From NCBI GenBank assembly GCA_007644065.1, contig VJWN01000007.1, positions 1 to 64,000 on the forward strand: a stretch of DNA of 64,000 bases, given 5' to 3'. Numbering within the stretch: the stretch's first letter is position 1; each line of letters opens with the position of its first letter. Shown piece by piece: positions 33,881-44,292 of this stretch. The notes beneath the pieces are model-generated. The model was not told where the DNA came from and made no database searches. It saw only the letters and a list, made by a program, of their open reading frames with translations. The stretch comes from Margaritispora aquatica. Its lineage: Eukaryota > Ascomycota > Leotiomycetes > Helotiales > Discinellaceae. The position numbers and the translations under genes are program-made.

Positions 33881-35681
33881 ATGGCTTCGACCTATGCTCT
33901 GCCAGCTTCAGCAATGACCCATAGTCATGGTAATCATGGGCATCTTCATTCACACTCCCATTCTCCAGGTCGAGCGTATTCGTCGCGCGGGTTAAGACAA
34001 GAAAGGTCGAGTGGCAGCTTGCACTCGCATACGCAATCCGAGGTCCAACTTTCCCATAGCCATGATCACGGCCACGATCATTCTCACGACCATTCGCATG
34101 CCCATTCGCACAGTGAAAGTCATAGTCATAGTCGGGAACCATCACCATCGCCATATCTTCTTACTCCACCGGGTAGCACCAATTTGACAACCACGTCAAG
34201 GTTCGGAAAGCCAACCTTCGAGCTCACCCCTCCTCTTTCGGCTTCGACATTATATGATCCTCCACTCAACGATGTCAATGTGATCCCCCATGACCACGGC
34301 CACCATGGTGATCATCTACATCCACATGCCCATTCATCGGCGCCAGAACCTCGCTCACGATTTACGAATGTGATATTACCTTTCGTGTTACGATGGCCAC
34401 TTTTGCACACAATAATGGCAGAGAAAGATTCACGGAGGATATTCTACTTTATGAGGTTGGACAAACTTGTATCTTGATATTTGGTCAAATGCTGATCCAG
34501 ATGCAGTCTCAACTTCGCGTTTATGTTAGTGCAAGCTTGCTATGGGTTCTTAACAGATTCTCTTGGCTTGCTAAGTGATAGCATACATATGTTCTTCGAC
34601 TGTCTGGCACTAGGGGTTGGACTTTTTGCTGCCATAGCCAGCAAGTGGCCACCAAGCGAACGATTTCCATATGGGTTTGGGAAGATTGAAAGTCTATCTG
34701 GGTTTGGGAATGGAGTATTCTTGATGTAAGACAACAGGCTCAAACTGGGGCCGAAATACTGACCGTTTTAGGCTCATCAGTATCGAAATCATGATCGAGG
34801 CAACTGAAAGACTCGCAGATGGGAGAGAAACAAAACGATTGGGCGAATTATTTGTTGTCAGTGCCATGGGACTAGCTGTAAATCTCGTCGGTATGGCTTG
34901 CTTCGGGCATCATGGGCATGCTGGCCACGATCATGGAGGACATAGTCATAGCCATGACCACGGGCACGAGCATAAGAATGAAGAGAAGCCACATTCTCAT
35001 GATTGTCATGATCATTCTCACGGACACGAGCAGAAGGACCATGATCATGATCATGATCACAGCCATGATCATTCGCACGATTCACTCATGTCACAATCAC
35101 CTTCGAAGAAAGCTGTCGCTCAAGGAACCCATTCTCACGCAGGTCACTCTCATGCAAACCACTCTCATTCACACGACAACGAGAACATGCATGGGATATT
35201 CCTTCATGTCCTCGCGGATACCATGGGTAGTGCGGCTGTCATGGTTTCCACTGGGTTGATATATCTTGTAGGTTGGAATGGCTGGGATCCTTTAGCATCT
35301 TGTGTGATTGCTATTTTGATCTTCTTATCCTCAATTCCTCTCATCAAGAGTTGTGCAAAGAAGTTACTGCTCACAGTTCCGGATGAAATCGAATACACTT
35401 TACGTGAGACGTTGGCTGGAGTTAGTGATCTTCGTGGAGTGGCGAGCTATTCGGTTCCTCGCTTCTGGCTGGGGGACAAAAACACAGACAGCGAAAGTGA
35501 GCAAGTCTTGGGGGTCATTCATATCGTCGCCACACGAGGGTCTGATCTGGATGATGTCCGAGAGAGGGCGAGGGATTTCTTGTTGGCGCGCAGTATAGAT
35601 GTTGTGGTTCAAGTGGAAGCTAGTGGAGATACAAGCTGCTGGTGTGGTGGAGCCAGCAATCGATCGCCTTCAATTTTTTAA
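33881..35681 (+). CDS. CDF zinc transporter, Msc2-like
   Basis: Exons 33881-34455, 34507-34725 and 34772-35681 give 567 residues. Two zinc-binding histidine-rich regions flank the transport segments: residues about 13-110 with repeated HSHDH units, and a second loop of about 110 residues (from about residue 300) with HDHGGHSHSHDHGHEH-type runs. Cation diffusion facilitator signatures are SDSIHMFFDC and HVLADTMGSAAVM, each with the H-x3-D zinc site of ZnT proteins. The pattern RIFYFM(S)LNFAFMLVQACYGF across the first splice is that of Msc2/ZnT5-type transporters, which load zinc into the ER and early secretory route. The C-terminal domain (SYSVPRFWLGD) is present. Yeast Msc2 is longer at its N-terminus, with extra membrane segments that are absent here. 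Confidence 0.92.
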
Positions 35682-36854
35682 ATAGGGAGATGCATCCTAA
35701 GGGCGTTTAGCATTGATTACATTTGAAGGTTTGGATGGGACGGAGCGACTACTGTAGGATACGAATCGTTGGCATAAGCAAGCATATGTGAAGCGGCATC
35801 TAGACAGCACCGAATGATAAGAACATGTTTCTGCGTACTGACTATTTTCCACCTCGGGCTCATCAATGCATTGTTTGTTTCATCCCATAACCCCAATTGA
35901 GGTTGTCTCCTGTTCTCGCCTAGGTTAAAATACATGAAGCGACATCCAAATTCTACCCTCCTCCGTGAAACTACCAGCATGTGGAACATTCTTAAACACC
36001 CAGAGAGAATGGCGACATGATAGACATTGGGCTTTCAGCTCTGTCTACAACTTATTGAGCTGAGAAATTTGATTCCGGGGTATAATTGATAGTAAGTGTT
36101 GCTTTTGGAGTTCAAATATGGACCTTTGTACAGCCTCAGTCCTCCAATTCTGTGTTTTTTGGCTTACGTACAAGCATTGTAACATGAGATGCAGCGATCA
36201 CGTTTGAGCATTGACTTTCCCTCTGCCTCACTTCCTTTCAAATCTTGTGTCTTCTGTTCAGTCATTTGGTCTTCTTCATTTCGTTTACCATTCACGCTCG
36301 CTTAAATATCACCAAAACCAACGTAAATGTATCTCTCTCCAGATTTTCAATACCAAGCCATCGTTCTTGGTGGCAGAACTGGTATTTAGATGTAGTAATG
36401 ATTATACTGTATGAATTATTCGACCAGTATCTCAAGAACGGAGTGCTTCTGTGGGTTTTCATTTTCGCATTGGAAATGTTCTTGAATGATAGTTTATGAT
36501 ACACAGTACTTCTTCCATCGGCACCCAAGCGCGAAGAGGCAATTGATCTTTGTTTGCTAGTCGACGATCTCTACTTTAATGTCTGTGAAGCTTAAAAGGA
36601 TATTTCTTGACACCGCCGTCCCTAAACTGGATATAAACCGAAAAATGCAAATGCTCGCTATTGCTCTCAATAAATGCGCAGCTCTCAACAGGGTGTCTAC
36701 CACCTCCCCTCAACAACGCTGCCTAGTTCGACCTTATCGAGTCTTGTTCAGGTTTATCTATCAAGCAATTTGTCAGTGCAATAAACTTCTTTGTGGTTTG
36801 AGCTTGATTGATTGTAGCTATTATTCACAAGCTCGCTGGGATTGACTCGGGAGC
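35682..36854. other. Intergenic region
   Basis: 1.2 kb with scattered short frames. An 88-codon plus frame at 36579-36845 has no family resemblance and is not called. Confidence 0.45.
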
Positions 36855-37010
36855 TTACCTCACAACCTTCACACGAAAATCCATGCAGACATCATGGTTG
36901 CATTCGTTACACGCCACGGTCCACGGATTTGAAGTAAATTTTCCATGGCCGCATTCCCAGCATTCCATGACCCAGGTCACGTAGTTCGGAAGCATCGCGA
37001 TAAACTTCAT
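36855..37010 (-). CDS. Possible small zinc-ribbon-like protein or exon
   Basis: A 51-codon frame on the minus strand reads VMECWECGHGKFTS..WTVACNECNHDVCMDF, with two CxxC pairs and well-placed His residues, as in small fungal proteins with a WECxxCGH..C-x2-CxHxxC pattern. It ends in GTG AGG TAA, which could equally be a splice donor (AG|GTAAGC), so this may be one exon of a longer gene whose other exons I could not place. The motif is too regular for chance to be the favoured explanation, but nothing else confirms expression. Confidence 0.4.
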   Translation of the reverse strand: MKFIAMLPNYVTWVMECWECGHGKFTSNPWTVACNECNHDVCMDFRVKVVR

Positions 37011-37767
37011 GCTTGATTTTAAGTATGGCGCTGTTGAGGAAAGTAGCTTTTGGTGGTCACAAGTAGTTATAGACTTAACATCGATACTGTTTTAGGAAAT
37101 CTAGCAGGTGGGACTGCTTCCAGAAAAATGGCTCATAGAGACTTACAAGATTTGTGCAACATCCAAATGATTTGCAATTTTGTAGTATCGGTGATAAGCA
37201 CTCGTAATTTCTTTAATATATTAACTTCTATTAATCAACGTTCGCTCAGATTCGCGTTTGTTAACAGCTTATCTGGAGGTTAAGATTTACGTAGGTCATC
37301 AGGGGCTTAAGCGAGCTTCAAAACAGAGACGTATTCACCAGATTTCAACTCACGATCTCACAACCTCCCGGTGAGACAGTTACAGACGATCTTTCGAGTT
37401 GAAGACTTATCCATTGCTGTTATTCTTGTGCACATTGACATTGACATGGACGGGTCATGAGAAATGTAAGCAAGCTTGGTTATCATCTTACGAGAGTAAC
37501 GGTAAATGTCAAATCATTCACAATTTCAGTGGTCTGTTTGAACTCGCTTAACTCCCTAGAACCGCAATTGGACATCTCTATATTAACAAGACCAGATGCA
37601 GGCAAAGTGTCTAGCATTATCTGACTCACTTGGTAGGTCCCATCTGCATAATATTTCACGTGATCTAGTTCAGAAGTGGGGCCGGAACAAGTGTGGCATC
37701 GAACGACTTGGACAATCCTTCATCACTTCTCTGACACCGTTTTTAATATCCACATCACCTTTTGACA
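37011..37767. other. Intergenic, 5' region of the TPR gene
   Basis: No gene is supported. The sequence is AT-rich with no TATA box close to the start. Confidence 0.45.
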
Positions 37768-39444
37768 ATGACAACTCCCAATATATCCTCTCAAGAACAA
37801 GGATATTTCAATCTTGGAACCTATCATCGACCTATCTCTTCAAATAGCAACGATGCACAAAAATGGTTTGACCAAGGTCTCATTTGGACGTATGCATTCA
37901 ATCACGAAGAAGCAGTAAAGTGCTTCGAAAAAGCAGTTTCTTTCGATCCTCAATCCGCCATTGCACACTGGGGCATCGCTTATGCTCTTGGGCCTAACTA
38001 CAACAAGCCTTGGGAAGCATTTGATGAAGACGAGTTGGCTAGAAATGTGACTCGAACTCATACAGCCACAGCGCAAGCGAAGAGATATTCTGAATCAGCA
38101 TTGCCAGTAGAAACCGCCTTGGTCTTAGCAATACAATCAAGATACCAGCACGAAACTCCTACAGCTGACTTCTCGATCTGGAATTCCCAGTATGCAGAGG
38201 CAATGGGAATTGTATACAAAAGATTCCCCGACGATCTTGATGTGGCGGCGCTGTATGCAGACTCTCTGATGAATCTGACTCCATGGCAGCTATGGGATCT
38301 TTCAAGTGGGAATCCAGCAGCCGGAGCACGAACACTGGAAGCAAAAGCAGTTCTTGATCGAGCTTTGTCTAGCGATGGAGGGATGCAACATCCTGGATTA
38401 TTGCATCTTTACATCCACCTCGTGGAGATGTCAAGCACTCCAGAAGCAGCTATGACCAAGGCCGATGAGCTTCGCCGTTTGGTACCGGATGCCGGTCACT
38501 TGAATCATATGCCTAGTCACATCGACATACTATGTGGAAACTACGAGAAAGCGATTGTCTCTAATTCGGATGCCGTGCGTGCAGATGAGAAGTGTGTGGT
38601 TCGGATGGGAGCACTGAACTTCTATACCCTGTATCGGTGTCACAATTACCACTTTCTCATCTATGCAGCAATGTTCTCAGGGCAGTCACAGATTGCTTTG
38701 GATGCTGTGTCTGGACTGGAAGGTATCATCTCCGACGACCTGCTTCGTGTCAAGTCTCCACCTATGGCTGACTGGTTGGAAGGATTCTTGGGGACGAGGG
38801 TTCATGTTCTGATCAGATTTGGTAGATGGAAAGATCTGCTTGATTTGGAGCTGCCAAAGGATTCAGACCTCTATTGCAATACTACAGCCATGATCTTATA
38901 TGGAAAGGGGGTCGCATTGGCAGCAACTGGACGAATTGAGGAAGCGAAAGTTCAATGCGAACGCTTCCGCAAAGCTTCAAAATTGGTTCTACCTTCACGC
39001 ACACTCTTCAATAACACATGCGTTGACATTCTGGCTATAGCGCGCGAAATGTTTGATGGTGAGCTGGCATATCGTCAGAAAGATTACGATATTGCATTCA
39101 AGCACCTTCTAAAATCCATCGAGCTCGACGACACCCTTCCTTATGATGAGCCTTGGGGGTGGATGCAACCGGCTCGGCACGCATACGGAGCACTTCTACT
39201 GGAGCAAGGACGTGTCAACGAGGCAGCGAAAGTGTATAGTGCTGATCTCGGTTTGGACGACACACTACCAAGAGCAAGGAGGCATCCGAATAATGTATGG
39301 GCTTTGCATGGTTACCACGAGTGTTTGGTGAGACTAAAGAGACTCGAAGAAGCGAAGACCGTGGAGCTGCAGTTGAAGCCGGCTGTTGCAACTGCAGATG
39401 TAGAAGTCAAGAGTTCTTGCTTCTGTAGACTCCATGTTGCATAA
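37768..39444 (+). CDS. TPR-repeat protein
   Basis: A single exon of 558 residues from the first ATG. The N-terminus has a clear tetratricopeptide unit (DAQKWFDQGLIWTYAFNHEEAVKCFEKAVSFDPQSAIAHWGIAYALG), and further helical pairs follow to near the end (ALLLEQGRVNEAAKVYSADLGLDD, ALHGYHECLVRLKRLEEAKTV). The central LLHLYIHLVEMSSTPEAA..DAGHLNHMPSHIDIL block is shared by a group of fungal and bacterial TPR proteins of unknown role. There is no signal peptide or membrane segment, so it is probably cytosolic. It ends in a Cys-containing tail (SSCFCRLHVA). The frame carries an upstream non-ATG extension of two codons, which I ignore. Confidence 0.88.
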   Translation: MTTPNISSQEQGYFNLGTYHRPISSNSNDAQKWFDQGLIWTYAFNHEEAVKCFEKAVSFDPQSAIAHWGIAYALGPNYNKPWEAFDEDELARNVTRTHTATAQAKRYSESALPVETALVLAIQSRYQHETPTADFSIWNSQYAEAMGIVYKRFPDDLDVAALYADSLMNLTPWQLWDLSSGNPAAGARTLEAKAVLDRALSSDGGMQHPGLLHLYIHLVEMSSTPEAAMTKADELRRLVPDAGHLNHMPSHIDILCGNYEKAIVSNSDAVRADEKCVVRMGALNFYTLYRCHNYHFLIYAAMFSGQSQIALDAVSGLEGIISDDLLRVKSPPMADWLEGFLGTRVHVLIRFGRWKDLLDLELPKDSDLYCNTTAMILYGKGVALAATGRIEEAKVQCERFRKASKLVLPSRTLFNNTCVDILAIAREMFDGELAYRQKDYDIAFKHLLKSIELDDTLPYDEPWGWMQPARHAYGALLLEQGRVNEAAKVYSADLGLDDTLPRARRHPNNVWALHGYHECLVRLKRLEEAKTVELQLKPAVATADVEVKSSCFCRLHVA

Positions 39445-39926
39445 AGCCCTGCAAGTTGAAGTCCGCCCTAGCCCAGGGCGATATATCAAACTTTACTGCT
39501 TAAAGTTAGGCGGGTTAAGTAAAGAAGCATGATTGTTTCCAAGCAGAGTAAAAGAAATCAGCCCTCGTTCCTGTGCTTATCAACTGAGCTTGGAGTCAAT
39601 CACTTGTGCTCTGTTGGTTGATCTAGCTATGAGAAAAGTAACCATAATATCTTTATGAGACCATAACAACTCAAGTTTTCAGTTGACAGTACAGAAATTC
39701 CAATCCTGCCTCTCTTGGTGATATGAAAATGGTTTACAACCAACACAATGTCCAATGAGGGGTACATATGCCCGGTGCATCTAAATATAGATATGTTGGA
39801 TAAAGATTGCCAGCTCTTGTCTCGACGGCACAGTACAGAATACACTGCCTGGTTATCTCTTCATATTTGGTTCTAATTCAGGTCTCACATTTCCATCTCC
39901 ATGCACTTTTATTTATCGACTTTACA
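39445..39926. other. Intergenic region
   Basis: Nothing was recognised between the TPR and DUF7730 genes. Confidence 0.45.
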
Positions 39927-40916
39927 ATGAGCAGGCAACCGCTCCCCCGAAAACTGCATTATTCGGCCTTTCATTGTTCCGGGTGGGATTGTGTTCGTTT
40001 TCTGCTCCAACTTCCGTGCATTGCAGTATCGACTCATAAAGATGATAAAGCTAGAGAGAGAGGGTTGGGACTTCGCGCACCTCTTGGGAGTAGTATTCCA
40101 AAAGGCATCGATCTTAAGAAGCAGCGCCTAACGATTACACAACCCATGTCGTCAGCTCAAAAACGATGTTTTCTTCTAGCAAAGCTTCCCTTCGAAATTC
40201 GGCAGCAGATATGGAGATACTGCCTGAGTGGGCAATCCATCCACTTGTTGATCGACAATAGCAATGTTGTTCCGAAGTTTGCCACGAAGCATTGCGTGAT
40301 GCCCAAGCCCCAGAATTGCTACCCGTTTTTGAGTGGAGGATTTAGAGGTGGGTGTCGTAGCAAAATAACCGGCTCAATCATGAAACAGGATTTCATCGCA
40401 ATTGTTTTTGCCTGCCGCCAAATGTATGTCCTTGATTCTCCTAATGCTATGTGCTTTTGATCGTTAACACGCTTTCACTACAGGTACCACGAAGGAATTT
40501 GTATCTTTCTAAGCGAATGTCACTTCATACCCAATGATGCCACACTTGTCGAACATTTACCTCGAATATTCTCCTCACAGAATCTTGATATGATGAGACA
40601 TCTTTCTTTTCAGTGGCGATGCTGGGGCCTTGCACCCCTTCCTGGAGGTTCGAGAAAAGTGCGATACACGAGGAAAGTTTGGGTATCAGTGTGGCGAATT
40701 CTGGCAAAGATGAAGGGCTTACGTTCTCTGCGAGTATTTCTGCGTTTTGATGGCGGTATCTGGGAAGTTTCTAGCATTAAAAACAGAGATTCTTTGCTTG
40801 AGCCTATCCTATCTGTCACGGCGGCAGAGCACTTTGAGCTTACAGTGCCTAGTGCTCTTGAGGTGCAGATGAGGACTTGGGGAGATTTACCGTTTCAATT
40901 GAAGACGGAAAGTTGA
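39927..40916 (+). CDS. DUF7730-type protein (copy A)
   Basis: Exons 39927-40423 and 40484-40916 (60-base intron GTATGT..CAG) give 309 residues. The core FLLAKLPFEIRQQIWRYCLSGQ followed about 60 residues later by VFACRQMYHEGICIFLSECHF is the F-box-like LP-x-EIR-x-IW ... CRQ-x-Y-x-E arrangement found in a large fungal family of unknown function (the DUF7730 group). The intron falls exactly inside CRQM|Y in phase 2, the same place as in the minus-strand paralogue at 51-52 kb. The rest (LRVFLRFDGGIWE, DSLLEPI) also aligns with that copy. The first 70 residues differ and hold a hydrophobic stretch. The function is unknown; the family is often expanded and variable in Leotiomycetes and Dothideomycetes. 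Confidence 0.82.
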
Positions 40917-41097
40917 ATTTAAGACAGATGATAATGAAATCCTGCATATTTGGAATAGATCTTCTCATCAAGAGACACTTCCTTCAAAGAAATAGAAATA
41001 GAATAATGAGACCTGCCCATAACGGAAACACTCCATCTCCAATTTCTGCCCATCAACACAAGAAAGTAATGACGTGTGCCAGCCTTGAGGATCCGAG

Positions 41098-42529
41098 TCA
41101 TTCCTTGGTACTTTGGGCTCTTGCTGATTTTTTATAATCCCCATTCATCGAGACTGTACCTCCTCTGCTCAATAATAATGAAGCAGATCCATATAATGCC
41201 CAAGTATCTGTTAAATCAGCCACATGCCTTGAATCTAGCGCGACAAATAATACGGTAACGAGATTCTGTTGTCACTCACCGGCATTTTGGAATGGCATAT
41301 TCTTTTCATCGGTCGAGGTCGAAAGACTTCTGCAATTGTCCCAGCCTGTGTTATTAAATTAGATTAGCAGCTTGTCTTCTATTTTGCTTCGCGATAAGTG
41401 GTATAATCCAGTTAGCTTACCGTATCCCGCAGATCGGGGTTGATCGGGGCCCCCGTCTTGTGTCCCTATGTCTTCCTGCGTTCTTTCATCTCGTTTGATG
41501 TGGGTGAACTGGCCGTTTGTAAGGTCTCCATCAGGAAATTTGAATCGGAAAGACGTACCTCGTGCAACAAGACCTTGTCCGAAAGACTCAACAGATCGAT
41601 AGGTTTGTAAAGGTATTTTGCATACTTACCGGCGGCATATCCCTTCGCTATATGAAGAAGGTTGTAAGACAGACCTGTCGTTGTTGATTCATGCATAGAC
41701 ATTCCATGTCTCATGCACCATGAGCAAATTTGTATTTGAAAGACCTGACGATAAGGCACATTTGCGTATGCTAGAACCCTTCCAGCGCAGTCGAATTCTT
41801 GGACCTTGGCTACAGCTTGCTCAATATCTGGGCACCAACTGTCAGTGTGTTGTAAAGCTGACTGGCGATCTGTCAATTGGGAATTACCAGAATCAAACCA
41901 GTGCAATGGATCGCTAGGTCGAATCTTCAAACGATCTTGATTGCAATAGATCTTCTGTAAGAAAGTCAGCTATATCTCATGGAGGTTGAATGAAATATGA
42001 GAGTTCAGTACCACGTCTGAAGTGGTCAGTTCTGCAGGATCCGTAAGCTCTATTTTGAAGCGCAAGACTCCACCGGCAGGTGAAATTATCTCTGTTTTGT
42101 TAATTATACATCCATAAAGGGAGGTAAGTCATTCTCTAACGTGGAATGTATGCCTGTGCGGTAGCAGCTGAACCTAAGAGCCAGATGCCGAGATTGTTTT
42201 GATCAACAAAATTTGCGGCTGGATTCACAGCATTTAACGCTGCCTCCGCCATCTAGAACCCATCAGTTTTACCTCAAAGATTGTGATATTTTGAGACCGC
42301 AAGAACATGCGAATACTTACTTCCATGGCTCCTGCTACTATTTTTCTAACGAAGATGATCTCGGCTAGCATCGTCAGCTTGACCAAATTGAGTTGACGTA
42401 CTCTAGAATACCTGGATTGCATGAAGCTGTATCAATCAAATACCGTGCACCACTAGTGGGGCAAATAAAAACACCTAGAAGGAGAAATATTGCAGTAAGC
42501 AGCTGCTGGCCAGTTCTTGAGAAAGTCAT
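41098..42529 (-). CDS. Secreted zincin-type metalloprotease
   Basis: Eight short exons on the minus strand (42402-42529, 42321-42345, 42141-42252, 42012-42091, 41559-41954, 41421-41508, 41280-41345, 41098-41207) join in register to 334 residues. A signal peptide (LLTAIFLLLGVFICPTSG) leads to RYLIDTASCNPGILEKIVAGAMEMAEAAL. The zinc site HExxH is H246-E-F-T-H250 and is cut by an intron: exon 5 ends SDKVLLHE and exon 6 starts FTHI. A conserved GYGWDNC block and the ending NADTWALYGSASLLL follow, as in fungal secreted proteins with a lysine-specific metallo-endopeptidase-like (aspzincin-type) domain. Intron lengths are about 49-72 bases, and one exon is only 25 bases. By family it is an extracellular zinc protease; its substrate is unknown. 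Individual splice choices could shift by a few bases. Confidence 0.78.
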
Positions 42530-44292
42530 TTTCGTCGCTTGAAATTTTCTGTTCAAAGTTTTGACCTTAATTTAGGATCTTAGTATTTACTACTACTCGT
42601 CGTGTATTTATATGCCAAAGAGATCACAATATGTTACAATCATATCATATTGACGTCAATGATAAATTGTACAGTTGTTGAGAGCCCAGAATATCTATCA
42701 ATGTCTATTTTCGACATTATGTTGGCCTAAAACGACTTTTATTTTTGGATCGTTCAGCAACAACCAACATTGAAGAAGAGAGACCTATCTGTCCACCAAC
42801 AAGATGCTCAGCGCTTACTATCTTTGACCAGATTCAAACTCGACTCGAGTAATCTTGACAGCAGTACACTCGCCTTGTATTTTCCTTAGAAATGTTCTCT
42901 TTACCACAAGTAATGGTAATGGTCAAAGTTGGAAATAACCATGATCATAAGTCTCGAATCGAGATTAAACCAAGGGGAAGGTCACAAACTAGATATACTG
43001 AAAACTAGGGAATCTATCACAAGGTTTGCTAGCTATCCCTACGGAAGCAGGTTCGCTATAATATATAGAAATATCACTATTATAATCGTTATAAAAAACA
43101 ACGGGGATTTTAACGATTTATAACGGTACTTACTATTAGTTATATCGAAATTCGACTTTTTTTATAGCTATTTTTCGGACTTCGTTATATACCTTTGTTA
43201 TATTTTATAACGGTATCGCTATTAAAAATAACGACTTTTACTATAAGTTTAGAACCCTAGGAATCTACGAATCTATCTACGAATCTATCTACGATCTATA
43301 TACTGTCTCTAGATCTACTCCTAACCTACCTTTAGACCTGCTCCTAACCTACCTTTGGATCTATAAGAAAACGAATTCGAAGGAGAATAAAGAAGAAGAA
43401 TGAGGGGAATAAGGGGAATAAGGGGCAAGAGAGTAGCAAAACATCCGGGTACTGTCTGTTTTATATTATATAAAAAATCCGGATACGATGTCTATACGTA
43501 TATCTGTACTATATAACGAAGCCGTTATAAAGTATAGTAAGATATACTATAAAACTCGTAGTATAGTTGTCCTTACTATTAATTATAACGAAGTAAAAAT
43601 CTACTTATAAAACCTTGCTATATTCGAAACCGAATCACTATATATTATAACGAGATCGCCGCTGGTTATAGTGAATTTGGTTATAATGTATGACGAACCT
43701 GCTTCCGTAGGGTATATCGGTTTGAATTAGACTCGCTGATGCCTATTTTTGGTCGTGAAATGCTGTATACAAGGAACTTTACAAGCCAACATATCAGTGA
43801 GTTGATTGGTAGTGATGTGAACAATGAATCTTATCTAGCTGCCTGAGATATATCTGGCCACAAATGCCACAAATTCTGGTAGGAAAACTGCTGCCGACAA
43901 GGCAGATATTACTGCTTTTGAGAATCAGTGGTTGTCAAAACGATAAAAACTAACATTCGAAAATAGAAACACCGAACGTCAGTTTGTTTGTTATCACTCT
44001 CCAACATGATTTTGTTAGCTCAGTAATATCTGTCCTCTTTCTTATCTTAGGCTTATTTGTTTACCAAAGATAGTTGTGGTTAACTAGCAATTATTGGAAT
44101 CAACTGATTACTGTCTGTATTACGCAAGGATCAAATCAAGATTTGTTCAGCTCAAAAATGAAACTGGAGAAGAACGCTATGTTCTATCTTTAGAGAAGCA
44201 ACACATCAAAGTTTCTCAAATATTCAGGCACTGGCTCTCTAAGGCCTGCTAATGCATTAAGTTTTTAGTACAGGAAACCCAAGTAAGCAGTC
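42530..44292. other. AT-rich intergenic region holding a transposon-like element
   Basis: The middle is the inverted-repeat element at 43037-43712. The flanks (42530-43036 and 43713-44292) are AT-rich, are probably the promoters of the two secreted-protein genes, and show no coding frame. Confidence 0.6.
43037..43712. mobile_element. Non-autonomous DNA transposon with 19-base inverted ends
   Basis: CCCTACGGAAGCAGGTTCG at 43037-43055 is repeated in perfect inverted form at 43694-43712. Both ends are flanked by TAT (43034-43036 and 43713-43715), a likely target-site duplication of the TA-targeting kind. The 676-base body is strongly AT-rich, with no transposase frame. It carries two internal tandem repeats: a 12-base unit near 43269-43293, and a 23-base unit at 43318-43340 and 43341-43363. 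The many TA-rich stretches could reflect repeat-induced point mutation. Confidence 0.85.
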
